DNA from: Bacillus licheniformis DSM 13 = ATCC 14580
Lineage (GTDB): Bacteria > Bacillota > Bacilli > Bacillales > Bacillaceae
Assembly: GCF_000011645.1 (NCBI RefSeq)
Contig: NC_006270.3
Span: forward strand, 534,501 to 598,500
Direction: 5' to 3'
DNA: 64,000 bases
The notes under the pieces are model-generated. The model saw only the letters and a list, made by a program, of their open reading frames with translations, was not told the origin of the DNA and did not search any database. This document shows, one piece after another, positions 41,510 to 49,540 of the stretch; position 1 is the first letter of the stretch, and the number at the start of each line of letters is the position of its first letter. A program made the translations under genes and the position numbers.

Positions 41510-41661
41510 CGGAAAATCGGCAAAAAATGTACAGCATTGTCCAAGTCTGCAAGTATATTTGGCACTAAAAAAGTGCTGACCTCTGCACAAAACCGTTGTG
41601 CGAGTCTGCACTTTTATTCTCAAGATACACTGCCTATTATCATCGATTATGGGAAGTTTAT

Positions 41662-42690
41662 TTAATCCGTTCTTAGTTGCGCTGATACTTGGCTTTTAGA
41701 AGCTTTTTTTAAGTGGCTAAAACCAACAAATTTTTTGCTTTCTTCATCCCATAGTCGGAACTTTAACGACTTAAGACTTGTTGCCAGTGTAATGGTTGGA
41801 ACGTTTTGCAATGGTTCAATGTTGTTATGCACTTCTTCAAGCTTATAGTTTGGGACTCTCGGGCTTAAATGATGAACATGATGGAAACCGATATTGCCTG
41901 TTAGCCATTGCATGACTTTTGGAAGCTTATAAAAAGAGCTTCCTTCAACTGCTGCTTTTACATATTCCCAATGCTCATCTTCTTCAAAATAAGAATCCTC
42001 AAACGTATGCTGAATATAAAACATCCAAATTCCGAGAGATCCCGATATCATAAAAATTGGCGCCTGAACCAGCAGGAAGTTTTGCCAGCCAATAGCCCAG
42101 CATAAAAGTGCTGTCAAAGCGGCGATTCCCAAGTTCGTTACATACGTATTCATCCGTTCTTTGCGTTTTGCCCCTTTACGATTAAAACGATTGGTAATCC
42201 CGAAGACGTAAATCGGCCCAATCATAAACATAACAAACGGATTTCTGTATAAACGGTACATTATTTTTGTCTTAGTTGAGGCTTCCTTATATTCTTCAAC
42301 GGTCAGCAACCAAATATCGCCTGTACCTCGTTTGTCCAGGTTGCTGCTTGTCGCATGGTGGATAGAATGGTCGCGTCCCCAATGATCAAAAGGATGCAAA
42401 GTTAGAATTCCTGTGATTGTTCCAAGGATTCGATTCGCCTTTTTGTTCTTAAAAAAGGAATAGTGGCAGCAATCATGAAAGATGATGAAGGTTCTCACTA
42501 AAAAACCTGCCGCAACGATAGAAATCGCTAATGTAAGGAAATAAGAAATCGACAAGCTCTTATATGCTAAACACCATAACAGGAAAAATGGTATCAATGT
42601 GTTAATGATTTGGTAAATGCTTTTTTGTAAATCGGACTTTTCATAAGGTGTAACTAGTTTTCTCAAAGTCTTTAGATTTTGGTCATTCAT
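41662..42690 (-). CDS. des: Acyl-lipid desaturase Des-like
   Basis: 342 residues. Three histidine boxes of the membrane fatty-acid desaturases: HDCCHYSFF, HSIHHATSS and HHVHHLSP, with four hydrophobic segments. B. subtilis Des introduces a delta-5 double bond in phospholipid acyl chains on cooling and is induced by DesK/DesR. The protein aligns along its full length with what I remember of Des. In B. subtilis des is elsewhere, next to desKR; here no two-component genes are adjacent, and the gene lies between scars 3 and 4. Confidence 0.9.
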   Translation of the reverse strand: MNDQNLKTLRKLVTPYEKSDLQKSIYQIINTLIPFFLLWCLAYKSLSISYFLTLAISIVAAGFLVRTFIIFHDCCHYSFFKNKKANRILGTITGILTLHPFDHWGRDHSIHHATSSNLDKRGTGDIWLLTVEEYKEASTKTKIMYRLYRNPFVMFMIGPIYVFGITNRFNRKGAKRKERMNTYVTNLGIAALTALLCWAIGWQNFLLVQAPIFMISGSLGIWMFYIQHTFEDSYFEEDEHWEYVKAAVEGSSFYKLPKVMQWLTGNIGFHHVHHLSPRVPNYKLEEVHNNIEPLQNVPTITLATSLKSLKFRLWDEESKKFVGFSHLKKASKSQVSAQLRTD

Positions 42691-43288
42691 TTTTAAAAGT
42701 TTCCCCTTCCCTGATGAGTTTCTAAGTTTACGTTAGTCCAAGCGTCATACATCATATAAGTATCGTTCTTAGCCCTCTTTATTGGAAACTCGAAACTGAT
42801 TTCCAGCTCAATTTTATGAAAATTATACCCGGCTCTTTATCGGGCCAAACTCTCTCCCTGCTTCCCTATGGGAATTGTTTTTTTTTAGACCGTGAACATT
42901 GATTGTTTAACTAACAAACATGATGAACAAGAAACAGCAGAGCTTTTTAAAGAAAATCAATTTTAGCAAAGAAAAAGGTTTGAAGACACTCGTGATTCAT
43001 TTTCACGGTGTTTTCAAACCATAGTTCTTAGCCCTCTAAGATATGTTGTAAATTTTATGCGGAATGATTGACGCCTATCGCTTCTGCACTGATATCCACG
43101 CGTTTAAGAAATAATGCCATGAATAAAACAATAATAGGAATTGCAATTATTTCCGTTTCCTGTTATGATAAAGGAGAATTATTTTTGTTCGGTGTAAAGG
43201 ATAGTATGAATATTGACTTTTCGTCTTGATGATACTTTGGGCAAGGATAGTAATACAATGTGCGGTAACGCACTAGGAGGCAACAAAA
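42691..43288. other. Intergenic region between des and cspC with hairpin, short repeat and gene fragment
   Basis: 598 bases. A 14-base sequence GTTCTTAGCCCTCT occurs at about 42765 and again at 43024. A large hairpin GGTTTGAAGACAC / GTGTTTTCAAACC spans 42978-43020. A minus-strand fragment resembling a transporter C-terminus lies at 43055-43162. The last 100 bases are the cspC leader. Confidence 0.5.
43055..43162 (-). pseudogene. Possible 3' fragment of a membrane transporter gene
   Basis: Minus-strand frame of 35 codons between stops: IIAIPIIVLFMALFLKRVDI then SAEAIGVNHSA and stop. One hydrophobic segment followed by a short polar tail looks like the last transmembrane helix of a multidrug-type transporter. 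There is no start or ribosome site. Confidence 0.3.
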
Positions 43289-43492
43289 ATGGAACAAGGT
43301 ACAGTTAAATGGTTTAATGCAGAAAAAGGTTTTGGATTTATCGAACGTGAAAATGGAGACGATGTATTCGTACACTTTTCTGCAATCCAAAGCGACGGAT
43401 TCAAATCATTAGACGAAGGTCAAAAAGTAACATTTGACGTTGAGCAAGGTCCTCGCGGAGCTCAAGCTGCTAACGTTCAAAAAACTGCTTAA
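43289..43492 (+). CDS. cspC: Cold shock protein CspC
   Basis: 67 residues, one cold-shock domain with both RNA-binding motifs (KGFGFIER and VFVHFSAI). The sequence is nearly that of B. subtilis CspC. Ribosome site AGGAGG. It acts as an RNA chaperone and antiterminator in the cold. It is divergent from des, placing two cold-response genes side by side within the scar-bounded region. Confidence 0.95.
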   Translation: MEQGTVKWFNAEKGFGFIERENGDDVFVHFSAIQSDGFKSLDEGQKVTFDVEQGPRGAQAANVQKTA

Positions 43493-43510
43493 TTTTCAAT
43501 CGTTTATACA

Positions 43511-43543
43511 AACAGGCTCTCTATGTAGAGCCTGTTTTTTTAT
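43511..43543 (+). terminator. Terminator of cspC
   Basis: Stem ACAGGCTCT / AGAGCCTGT followed by seven T residues. A second hairpin CCTACTC / GAGTAGG follows at about 43570-43592. Confidence 0.9.
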
Positions 43544-43747
43544 GTTCTCTGTATAATGCTTAATAAGAAAACCTACTCAACGTTCGAGTAGGGAGATGGT
43601 GCAAAGCAATAAAAAGAAGATTTCAAGCTTAAAAGGTTGTTTACAGTATAACATACTGGATTGACAATATGCGGAATGTATATAAATTATTTATTTTTCT
43701 TTTCGAATACAACTACTTCTCATTCTTTCTTTTTGGTTACATCTCCT

Positions 43748-44734
43748 TCATGCAAAGTTCAACAGTATTTTTCCATTCAAACCCGGCTGTTCATAATGCT
43801 TCAAGGCATCATAAAAATCTTCAAAATCATATATTTTTTCTGGGGCATTGATGACCATTCTTCCGCTCTCAACAAGCTTAATCACCTCTGAGAAGCGATT
43901 GCGGTATTCAGAAACAGAATGTCTCTCATTCCAAAGTCTTAAGGCGAATAATTGCGGTGACACATGGTATACATCGTGTAGCTTTCGCCAATCGTTTGGT
44001 ATACCTGACAATAGACCATAACTGACAAACGTCCCTTCAGGTTTTAATGCCCTCGCCAGCAGTTCGCCGCTTTCTCCTCCCACAGAGTCAATTGCATGGT
44101 CAACACCGATGTCGCAACCATCAGAAATCTTTTCATATATAGAACCTTTGGAAGCGTCGATGGCTCTCCATGCCCCGAGTTTTTGAAGTTTTTCTATCTT
44201 GCGGCTGTTTCTTGTCATGACAATTAAACGGAATCCCAGTATTTTGGAAATTTGCGCAAACAAACCTGCAATAGATGTACCTCCGCCATTCATTAAAACA
44301 ATTTCATTCGGCTGAACACGCAATGATTCCGTACAAATTAGCCAGGCTGTTAATGGATTAATATACAGTTGACTGGCGTCGTTATCACTTATTGATGGAG
44401 GAAGTTCTATAGCATAATCAGCTTTTGTGGTTACATATTGTTGCCAAGTTCCCTCTCCTCTTACAGGGAGGACCCTTTTTCCAATCAATGATGGTGATAC
44501 ATCTTTGCCCTGATCTATGACAATCCCCACACCATCATATCCTGCAACAGCCGGCAGCTTAATTCTATGAGAATAGGCTCCTCTAATTGGAAGCAAATCT
44601 GATGGATTAATTGGACTGGCAATCATTTTGACAAGAATTTCATTTGGCTGAAGAGGAAGCTTTTCTCCGGCATGTAGCTGTAATTTTTGAAGCGGATCAC
44701 CGAATTCCTTATATATTAATGAAACATTATTCAT
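43748..44734 (-). CDS. MDR-family alcohol dehydrogenase / quinone or enoyl reductase
   Basis: 328 residues of the medium-chain dehydrogenase family. The N-terminal GroES-like domain has SPINPSDLLPIRGAY and AGYDGVGIV; the Rossmann domain has NGGGTSIAGLFAQI. The catalytic-zinc cysteine/histidine pattern is not apparent, so it is closer to zinc-independent enoyl-thioester or quinone reductases (MECR-like) than to alcohol dehydrogenases. NADPH dependence is likely. No partner genes suggest a substrate. Confidence 0.8.
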   Translation of the reverse strand: MNNVSLIYKEFGDPLQKLQLHAGEKLPLQPNEILVKMIASPINPSDLLPIRGAYSHRIKLPAVAGYDGVGIVIDQGKDVSPSLIGKRVLPVRGEGTWQQYVTTKADYAIELPPSISDNDASQLYINPLTAWLICTESLRVQPNEIVLMNGGGTSIAGLFAQISKILGFRLIVMTRNSRKIEKLQKLGAWRAIDASKGSIYEKISDGCDIGVDHAIDSVGGESGELLARALKPEGTFVSYGLLSGIPNDWRKLHDVYHVSPQLFALRLWNERHSVSEYRNRFSEVIKLVESGRMVINAPEKIYDFEDFYDALKHYEQPGLNGKILLNFA

Positions 44735-44854
44735 GATTTGTTATTGGCTCCTTAGGTTAATACTTCTATAAATAAAGTTGCACTTATTTGAGATTATGTC
44801 AATATTGTCTTTCTTTTAATATATTGAAGGGGGGTATGAATAAGGAGGAACAAA

Positions 44855-45073
44855 ATAGGGAAATTCTCAACTAAACTTTTAAAGGCTTGGCTCGCAATCC
44901 CCAGATGGTTCAGAATGTTTACGCTAAGTGCTATCACGATATATATTTTATGGTCATTTTTCTTTAATGGGATAAAAAATATATTTAGGTTAGATACCTC
45001 TACATTAGTTATAAGCTTAATAGCATCCGGAATCATATTGATGATTTTCAATAAAGGTTCTGTGAAAAAGTAG
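44855..45073 (+). CDS. Small membrane protein ORF with apparent ATA start
   Basis: 72 codons (KFSTKLLKAWLAIPRWF, then two hydrophobic segments, ending KGSVKK). A perfect AAGGAGGA ribosome site lies five to seven bases before an in-frame ATA at 44855, and no ATG, GTG or TTG is available nearby; the first internal ATG would leave about 53 codons. It is either expressed from a non-standard start or a gene inactivated by a start mutation. No family recognised. Confidence 0.45.
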   Translation: MGKFSTKLLKAWLAIPRWFRMFTLSAITIYILWSFFFNGIKNIFRLDTSTLVISLIASGIILMIFNKGSVKK

Positions 45074-45101
45074 GGAGCGGCATTAAAAACATTCCTTATC
45101 G

Positions 45102-45707
45102 TCATGTACGAGCGTCTGTAAAGCGACCCAACACTTTTCCAGCAAACGGCATAAACAAATGAAGGGCCAGCCCTCCTAAACAAACGGTTAATAAAGTTCC
45201 GATGCCAATCGGTCCTTTTAACATGACGGCCGCTGTCAAGAAGACAAGGTAAATGATGGTTCTCGAAAAAAATATATTGGTTCCTGTTAATTCTTTTATG
45301 ATGAATGTTAGACGGTCAATTGGCATCGAAGCAAAATTTGTGTATAAGTATGTCGCGGTTCCTAATCCTGTAACAACCAAGCCGATCCCAAAACAAACCG
45401 CTTTGCTGTACCATTGTTCTGGTGTCACAAAAAAATGCAGCAAAAAAAGCCACATGTCAATGCCGATACCGGTTATAAACGCTGTTAGCAGCCCCGAAAC
45501 TTCCGGTCTTTGTCTTTTTAAAACCGAATTGCAGCCTATTAATAGCAGAGCAATGATGACTTCCCAACTTCCCACAGTAAGCCCCGCATGTACGGCCAGT
45601 ACCACCAAAAGTGCGTCAAAAGGCGAAGCGCCGAGATCTGATTGAATCGTGAAAGCAATACCAAGGGTTAAGATTAAAATTCCTATTACATAAAAAAGAT
45701 ATTTCAC
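45102..45707 (-). CDS. YczE/YyaS-type integral membrane protein
   Basis: 201 residues with five or six hydrophobic segments. SDLGASPFDALLVVLAVHAG and GIGIDMWLF are typical of the YczE/YyaS (YitT-related) proteins, whose function is unknown. The gene is divergent from a marR gene, and two palindromes of the MarR type lie between, so it is probably repressed by that regulator. Confidence 0.82.
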   Translation of the reverse strand: MKYLFYVIGILILTLGIAFTIQSDLGASPFDALLVVLAVHAGLTVGSWEVIIALLLIGCNSVLKRQRPEVSGLLTAFITGIGIDMWLFLLHFFVTPEQWYSKAVCFGIGLVVTGLGTATYLYTNFASMPIDRLTFIIKELTGTNIFFSRTIIYLVFLTAAVMLKGPIGIGTLLTVCLGGLALHLFMPFAGKVLGRFTDART

Positions 45708-45734
45708 TTTGACTCGACCTCTTTTTGTTTTTTA

Positions 45735-45793
45735 TTGCAAATGCAACAATATTCCGGTATATTTAATGTACGCTAATTATATTGCATTTGCAA
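45735..45793. promoter_or_regulatory. Pair of palindromic operators between yczE-like and marR genes
   Basis: TTGCAAATGCAA (45735-45746) and TTGCATTTGCAA (45782-45793) share the palindrome TTGCA-N2-TGCAA, 47 bases apart, in the divergent promoter region. Likely bound by the adjacent MarR protein. Confidence 0.7.
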
Positions 45794-45817
45794 CAAAAAG
45801 CTCGAAAGGGGTTTATG

Positions 45818-46270
45818 ATGAAGGATATTCTGCGTGAAATTGGAATGATTGCCCGAGCATTGGATTCTATAAGCAATATCGAATTTAAAGAACATGACCT
45901 GACAAAAGGGCAATATTTGTACCTTGTCCGAATATGCGAAAACCCGGGAATCATTCAGGAGAAGCTGGCTGAGATGATTAAAGTAGACAGGACCACCGCA
46001 GCCCGTGCAATAAAAAAACTTGAAATGAAGGGCTTTATTGAACGGAGAGATGATGAACATAACAAAAAAATAAAAAAACTTTTTCCGACGGAAAAGGGAA
46101 ATGAGGTATTTCCTTTTATAAAAAGAGAAAATGACCATTCGAATCGTGTGGCATTAGAGGGATTTTCCGAGGGGGAAGCGGAGATCATCTTCAATCTTCT
46201 TCAAAGAGTAAGAAAAAATGTAGAAAAGGACTGGGAATTCGTGAAAAAGGGGAACAAGAGAAATTATTGA
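45818..46270 (+). CDS. MarR-family regulator
   Basis: 150 residues from ATG 45818, seven bases after AAAGGGG (ATG 45815 is also possible). Winged helix with recognition region MIKVDRTTAARAIKKLEMKG and wing FIERRDDEHNKK. It heads a likely operon with paiA and paiB and is divergent from the yczE-like gene. Confidence 0.9.
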   Translation: MKDILREIGMIARALDSISNIEFKEHDLTKGQYLYLVRICENPGIIQEKLAEMIKVDRTTAARAIKKLEMKGFIERRDDEHNKKIKKLFPTEKGNEVFPFIKRENDHSNRVALEGFSEGEAEIIFNLLQRVRKNVEKDWEFVKKGNKRNY

Positions 46271-46294
46271 CACGTAAAGGAGCGGCAGATTGAA

Positions 46295-46813
46295 ATGACA
46301 GTAAATATAAAAAGGTGTACCCTTGAAGACTTACACAAGCTTCAGGAAATTGGTTATGAAACATTTAATGAGACATTTAAGCATCAGAATTCGCCAGAAA
46401 ATATGAAAGCCTACTTGGACAAGGCATTTAACTTAAAACAATTAGAAAAAGAATTATCCAATAGCTCTTCGCAATTCTTTTTTGTTTATTTTAACAACGA
46501 AATCGCTGGATATTTAAAGGTCAACACCGATGAGGCCCAGTCTGAAAAAATGGGTGATGAATCACTTGAAATCGAGAGAATTTATATCAAGAACAACTTT
46601 CAAAAACACGGCCTGGGCAAATATCTGTTCAATAAAGCTGTGGAAATTGCAAAGGAACTGAATAAAAAGAAAATCTGGCTGGGCGTATGGGAAAAAAACG
46701 AAAATGCGATTGCTTTTTATAAGAAAATGGGGTTTGTACAAACCGGCGCCCACTCTTTTTATATGGGAGATGAAGAGCAAACGGACTTTATCATGGCCAA
46801 AACAATCCTATAA
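46295..46813 (+). CDS. paiA: Polyamine N-acetyltransferase PaiA
   Basis: 172 residues, GNAT fold. The acetyl-CoA site is NNFQKHGLGKYL and the C-terminal beta-bulge motif is NENAIAFYKKMGFVQTGAH. B. subtilis PaiA acetylates spermidine and spermine, and with PaiB affects protease and sporulation gene expression. Full length; the ribosome site AAAGGAG is upstream. Confidence 0.92.
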   Translation: MTVNIKRCTLEDLHKLQEIGYETFNETFKHQNSPENMKAYLDKAFNLKQLEKELSNSSSQFFFVYFNNEIAGYLKVNTDEAQSEKMGDESLEIERIYIKNNFQKHGLGKYLFNKAVEIAKELNKKKIWLGVWEKNENAIAFYKKMGFVQTGAHSFYMGDEEQTDFIMAKTIL

Positions 46814-46834
46814 CTTTTTAAAAGGAGGATGACG

Positions 46835-47452
46835 ATGTATATTCCAAAATATTTTAAAGTCGAAAATGCTGATGAAATTTTGGATTTTGTCCAAAAAAAC
46901 TCTTTTGGCACGATTGTTACGACAGAACAAGGGAAGCCAATCGCGACTCATTTGCCTTTAGGGCTCAATAAAAAAGGCGATGATTACTATATCACTGGCC
47001 ATATCGCTTATGGAAACCCGCAGGTGGGAACTTTGGAAACCTGTAAAGATGTGCTTGTCATGTTTCAGGGGCCGCACGCATATATTTCTTCTTCCTGGTA
47101 TGGGCATGAGGATGTTCCAACATGGAATTATCAAGCCGTCCATATATACGGTAAAGCAAGCATTCTAGAGAGAGATGAATTAATAGAAGAATTAACAATC
47201 ATGATGGAAAAATACGAGAAGCATCGGGAAAATCCAATTTTATGGGATAACCTTTCTCCTCAACTTTTGGAGAGACAACTGAAAGCGATTGTCGGGTTTA
47301 AGATTAAGGTGGAAGACATTCAGGCTGCATATAAATTAAGTCAGAACCGAAATGATACAGACTACATGAACATCATTGATCAATTGCAAAATGAAGGAGA
47401 TCCAGATTCGGAGCAATTGGCAGCAGCGATGAAAAAGAGGCTGGAAAATTAG
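46835..47452 (+). CDS. paiB: Transcriptional regulator PaiB (FMN-binding split barrel)
   Basis: 205 residues from ATG 46835 (MYIPKYFKVENADEILDF), six bases after AAGGAGG. Fits the FMN_bind_2/PaiB family (THLPLGL, GHIAYGNPQ, YISSSWYGHEDVPTWNYQAVH). PaiB lowers expression of protease and sporulation genes in B. subtilis. It follows paiA by 21 bases. Confidence 0.92.
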   Translation: MYIPKYFKVENADEILDFVQKNSFGTIVTTEQGKPIATHLPLGLNKKGDDYYITGHIAYGNPQVGTLETCKDVLVMFQGPHAYISSSWYGHEDVPTWNYQAVHIYGKASILERDELIEELTIMMEKYEKHRENPILWDNLSPQLLERQLKAIVGFKIKVEDIQAAYKLSQNRNDTDYMNIIDQLQNEGDPDSEQLAAAMKKRLEN

Positions 47453-47846
47453 ATATAAATCTACCTTCAACCCTTTCGTATAGGAATTAAAGGTCGGAAT
47501 CAGAGCAGTCATATTTGCAGCATCATAAAGAGCGAGAAATGAAAAGGCAGGCCGAATGATTTGCTTTTTTTATGTCGTGTAGAGTTGTTTATTGTGAAAA
47601 GGGCGAATAAACTTTGTCGAGGACCTAATGGGGAGGGGGACAACCCCGCGGAAGTTCAAGTTGTCTCGACCGCATCATAGGAATACCAAGGGTTGATAAG
47701 CCCTTGGTATTTCTTTCTTCCACTTGATTCTAGTGAGCAACATGTGAAGGGCAAAAATCATGTAACATGACAAGGCGATGGAAAGCTATCTCTATTATTA
47801 TGGAGAGTTTCGACTCTATTATTTTGTTGTCATCCCGTTTAAAAAA
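47453..47846. other. Gene-free stretch holding attachment scar 4
   Basis: 394 bases. Apart from the scar at 47617-47716, the sequence contains no frame or RNA I recognise. Confidence 0.5.
47617..47716 (+). mobile_element. Attachment scar 4 (most degenerate tRNA-Leu 3' copy)
   Basis: TCGAGGACCTA, a GC-rich variable arm, GCGGAAGTTCAAGT, TCTCGACCGCAT, then the terminator-like stem ATACCAAGGG / CCCTTGGTAT. It aligns over its length with the tRNA-Leu(GAG) 3' half and its terminator, with many substitutions. The sequence after it (TTGATTCTAGTGAGCAA) also resembles that following the intact copy (TTGATTCTTGTGACCAA). Confidence 0.65.
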
Positions 47847-48761
47847 TTATTGGGTTAAAATAGGGATTTCACTAAGCAATTTCTTCAAATGAATAGAATC
47901 CCACGGCAAATGCTCGGTTATACCTAATCCAACCACATCCGTTTCGGAAGAGAGTTCTTTCAGAAGATGAAGCAGGTACGGCATTTGCATTGTTCCCTCA
48001 GGAGAAAAATTTACAGGTGCTTCAGGATTGGCGAATAATAAAGAACGAAACGCCTTCGGATCAAGCACGTCTAAATCAAGGTGTATTGCCAGATACTTGA
48101 TGTTGCTTTCTTTTATCCATTCTTTTATAGGTTCGGTACTGGTCATTAACTTTTTAGTTCCGGCAGTTCTAATCCCAAGTCTTTGAATCACTTCAGTGTC
48201 TGGTTCTGTGGGAGCTATACCTTGTCTTTGAAGTTCATTTGATATCACTTTTGTTTCTTCTTCTGTAGGAGCTGCTAATCCCGCAATAAAGACATTTTCA
48301 GGTTTCAGGGGAATTTTCACATGTTTTGCGAACTCTTCATCTCCTTCTCCCAAAAGATTCCCGAGCGGTAATGTATGACCGTTGTCATAACCGGCATATC
48401 TAACTAAATCGCTATGAGCGTCAATCCAAATTAAACCTAAGTCCCCGCCGTATCGTTCGTTTAAATAAGCAAATGGTGCTTGTTCGACTAAGCAGTCACC
48501 GCCAAACATGACAATGCGATCCGGCTTATGAGCATGAATGATATGCTGAGCAGCCTCCAATTGTTCCAGCAGTTGTTTTCTCCCGTTTATCCCGTTTTCG
48601 TTTTCAAGCGGAGTTCCATCATAAGGTTGAACCGGAACATGAATAAGGGGCTGATCATTTTCAGGAGCCAGCCAAGCAAGCAGTTCTGCTCCAAAAGAGT
48701 AGTTGGGATTGTTTCCCCCTTGCCATTGCGGCATTAACAGACGAATTGTTTTTTTAGCCAT
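47847..48761 (-). CDS. Arginase/agmatinase-family protein
   Basis: 304 residues. Metal-binding motifs of the ureohydrolase family are visible: GGDCLVEQ (usually GGDHS), WIDAHSDL and HLDLDVLDP. The first box has Cys where His is usual, as in some formiminoglutamase-like and atypical members. Hydrolysis of a guanidino or related compound is plausible, but canonical arginase activity is doubtful. Divergent from an HxlR regulator. Confidence 0.8.
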   Translation of the reverse strand: MAKKTIRLLMPQWQGGNNPNYSFGAELLAWLAPENDQPLIHVPVQPYDGTPLENENGINGRKQLLEQLEAAQHIIHAHKPDRIVMFGGDCLVEQAPFAYLNERYGGDLGLIWIDAHSDLVRYAGYDNGHTLPLGNLLGEGDEEFAKHVKIPLKPENVFIAGLAAPTEEETKVISNELQRQGIAPTEPDTEVIQRLGIRTAGTKKLMTSTEPIKEWIKESNIKYLAIHLDLDVLDPKAFRSLLFANPEAPVNFSPEGTMQMPYLLHLLKELSSETDVVGLGITEHLPWDSIHLKKLLSEIPILTQ

Positions 48762-48818
48762 GTTTTAGTCTCCTTTACTTCAAAGTAAGGTTAGTATAAA
48801 ATGAACGCAAATAAAAAA

Positions 48819-48847
48819 ATAGTACGCACTTTAATGACAGGTACTAT
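48819..48847. promoter_or_regulatory. Inverted repeat upstream of the hxlR-type gene
   Basis: ATAGTAC (48819-48825) and GTACTAT (48841-48847), 15 bases apart, in the region between the divergent arginase-like and HxlR genes. Candidate operator. Confidence 0.5.
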
Positions 48848-48866
48848 CCAAAAGGAGAGTGTAAAA

Positions 48867-49202
48867 ATGAGTATGGCAGAATATAAAGGTAAAGTGAAAA
48901 ATATTCAAGATACACCTTTTGGATACACATTGTCTGTTATCGGCGGTAAATGGAAAATGGTTATTATTTACCTCCTGGCAGAAAATCAACCAATTCGCTT
49001 CAATGAGTTGAAAAGACAAATAGGGGCTATTACTTATAAAACATTGAGTTCACAACTTAAAGAATTGGAAGCGGATGGACTGGTGAAACGGAAAGAGTAC
49101 CCTCAAGTTCCCCCTAAGGTCGAGTACAGTCTCACGGATAAAGCGGAATCCCTATTGCCGGTTTTAGAAGGGTTATGTGAATGGGGTTTAAAAAACCAAT
49201 AA
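48867..49202 (+). CDS. HxlR-family regulator
   Basis: 111 residues from ATG 48867 (MSMAEYKGKVKN) after AAAGGAGAG; the longer frame from 48801 would cross the operator-like repeat. Winged-helix signature of HxlR/YodB proteins: SVIGGKWKMVIIYLL, RFNELKRQIGAITYKTLSSQ. Many relatives sense quinones or aldehydes, often through a cysteine. Likely controls the divergent arginase-like gene. Confidence 0.88.
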   Translation: MSMAEYKGKVKNIQDTPFGYTLSVIGGKWKMVIIYLLAENQPIRFNELKRQIGAITYKTLSSQLKELEADGLVKRKEYPQVPPKVEYSLTDKAESLLPVLEGLCEWGLKNQ

Positions 49203-49540
49203 AGTTAAGGTTTCATTCTTACTGGAGAGGGAAGAATCAAAAAGCTTCGTTCTATTGCCAACAATCCTTTTGTTTGTCTGGAAATGTCAATATAGATTAA
49301 CTGCAGAACGATGTGTCGGTTGCTTCTTAAGAGAGGGCCTTTAGTGTTGCTAAAACTGGGTGCTTGCAATATAGCTTTGTCGGCACATGAATGTTCCAAG
49401 TCTAAAAGGGTTACCTTAATTCAAGTAAAGAGCGGTATTCGCGGCAGCCTGCTTACCATGATACGTGATTGAACTTTTTAACAGAATAAATTTATTATGG
49501 TATATTTAAATATAACGTAAAAATTGAAATGAGGAATGGC
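49203..49540. other. Intergenic region, nothing recognised
   Basis: 338 bases. A minus-strand frame (49205-49399) lacks a ribosome site and any recognisable domain. The last 60 bases are AT-rich and probably carry the promoter of the next gene. Confidence 0.4.

Larger units (their letters stand above)
41025..41661. other. Gene-free stretch with repeats and attachment scar 3
   Basis: 637 bases. Contents: hairpin GAACCTGACG / CGTCAGGTTC (41153-41184); a 22-bp direct repeat (41207-41250); three copies of an ATAAGCTTT motif (41302, 41384, 41404); the degenerate tRNA-Leu fragment (41421-41507). The open frame at 41402-41665 crosses the scar and is not called. Confidence 0.6.

Noticed and set aside
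44794..45183. 129-codon minus-strand frame
   Set aside because: It is antisense to the 72-codon membrane ORF, which has a perfect ribosome site, and overlaps the yczE-like gene.
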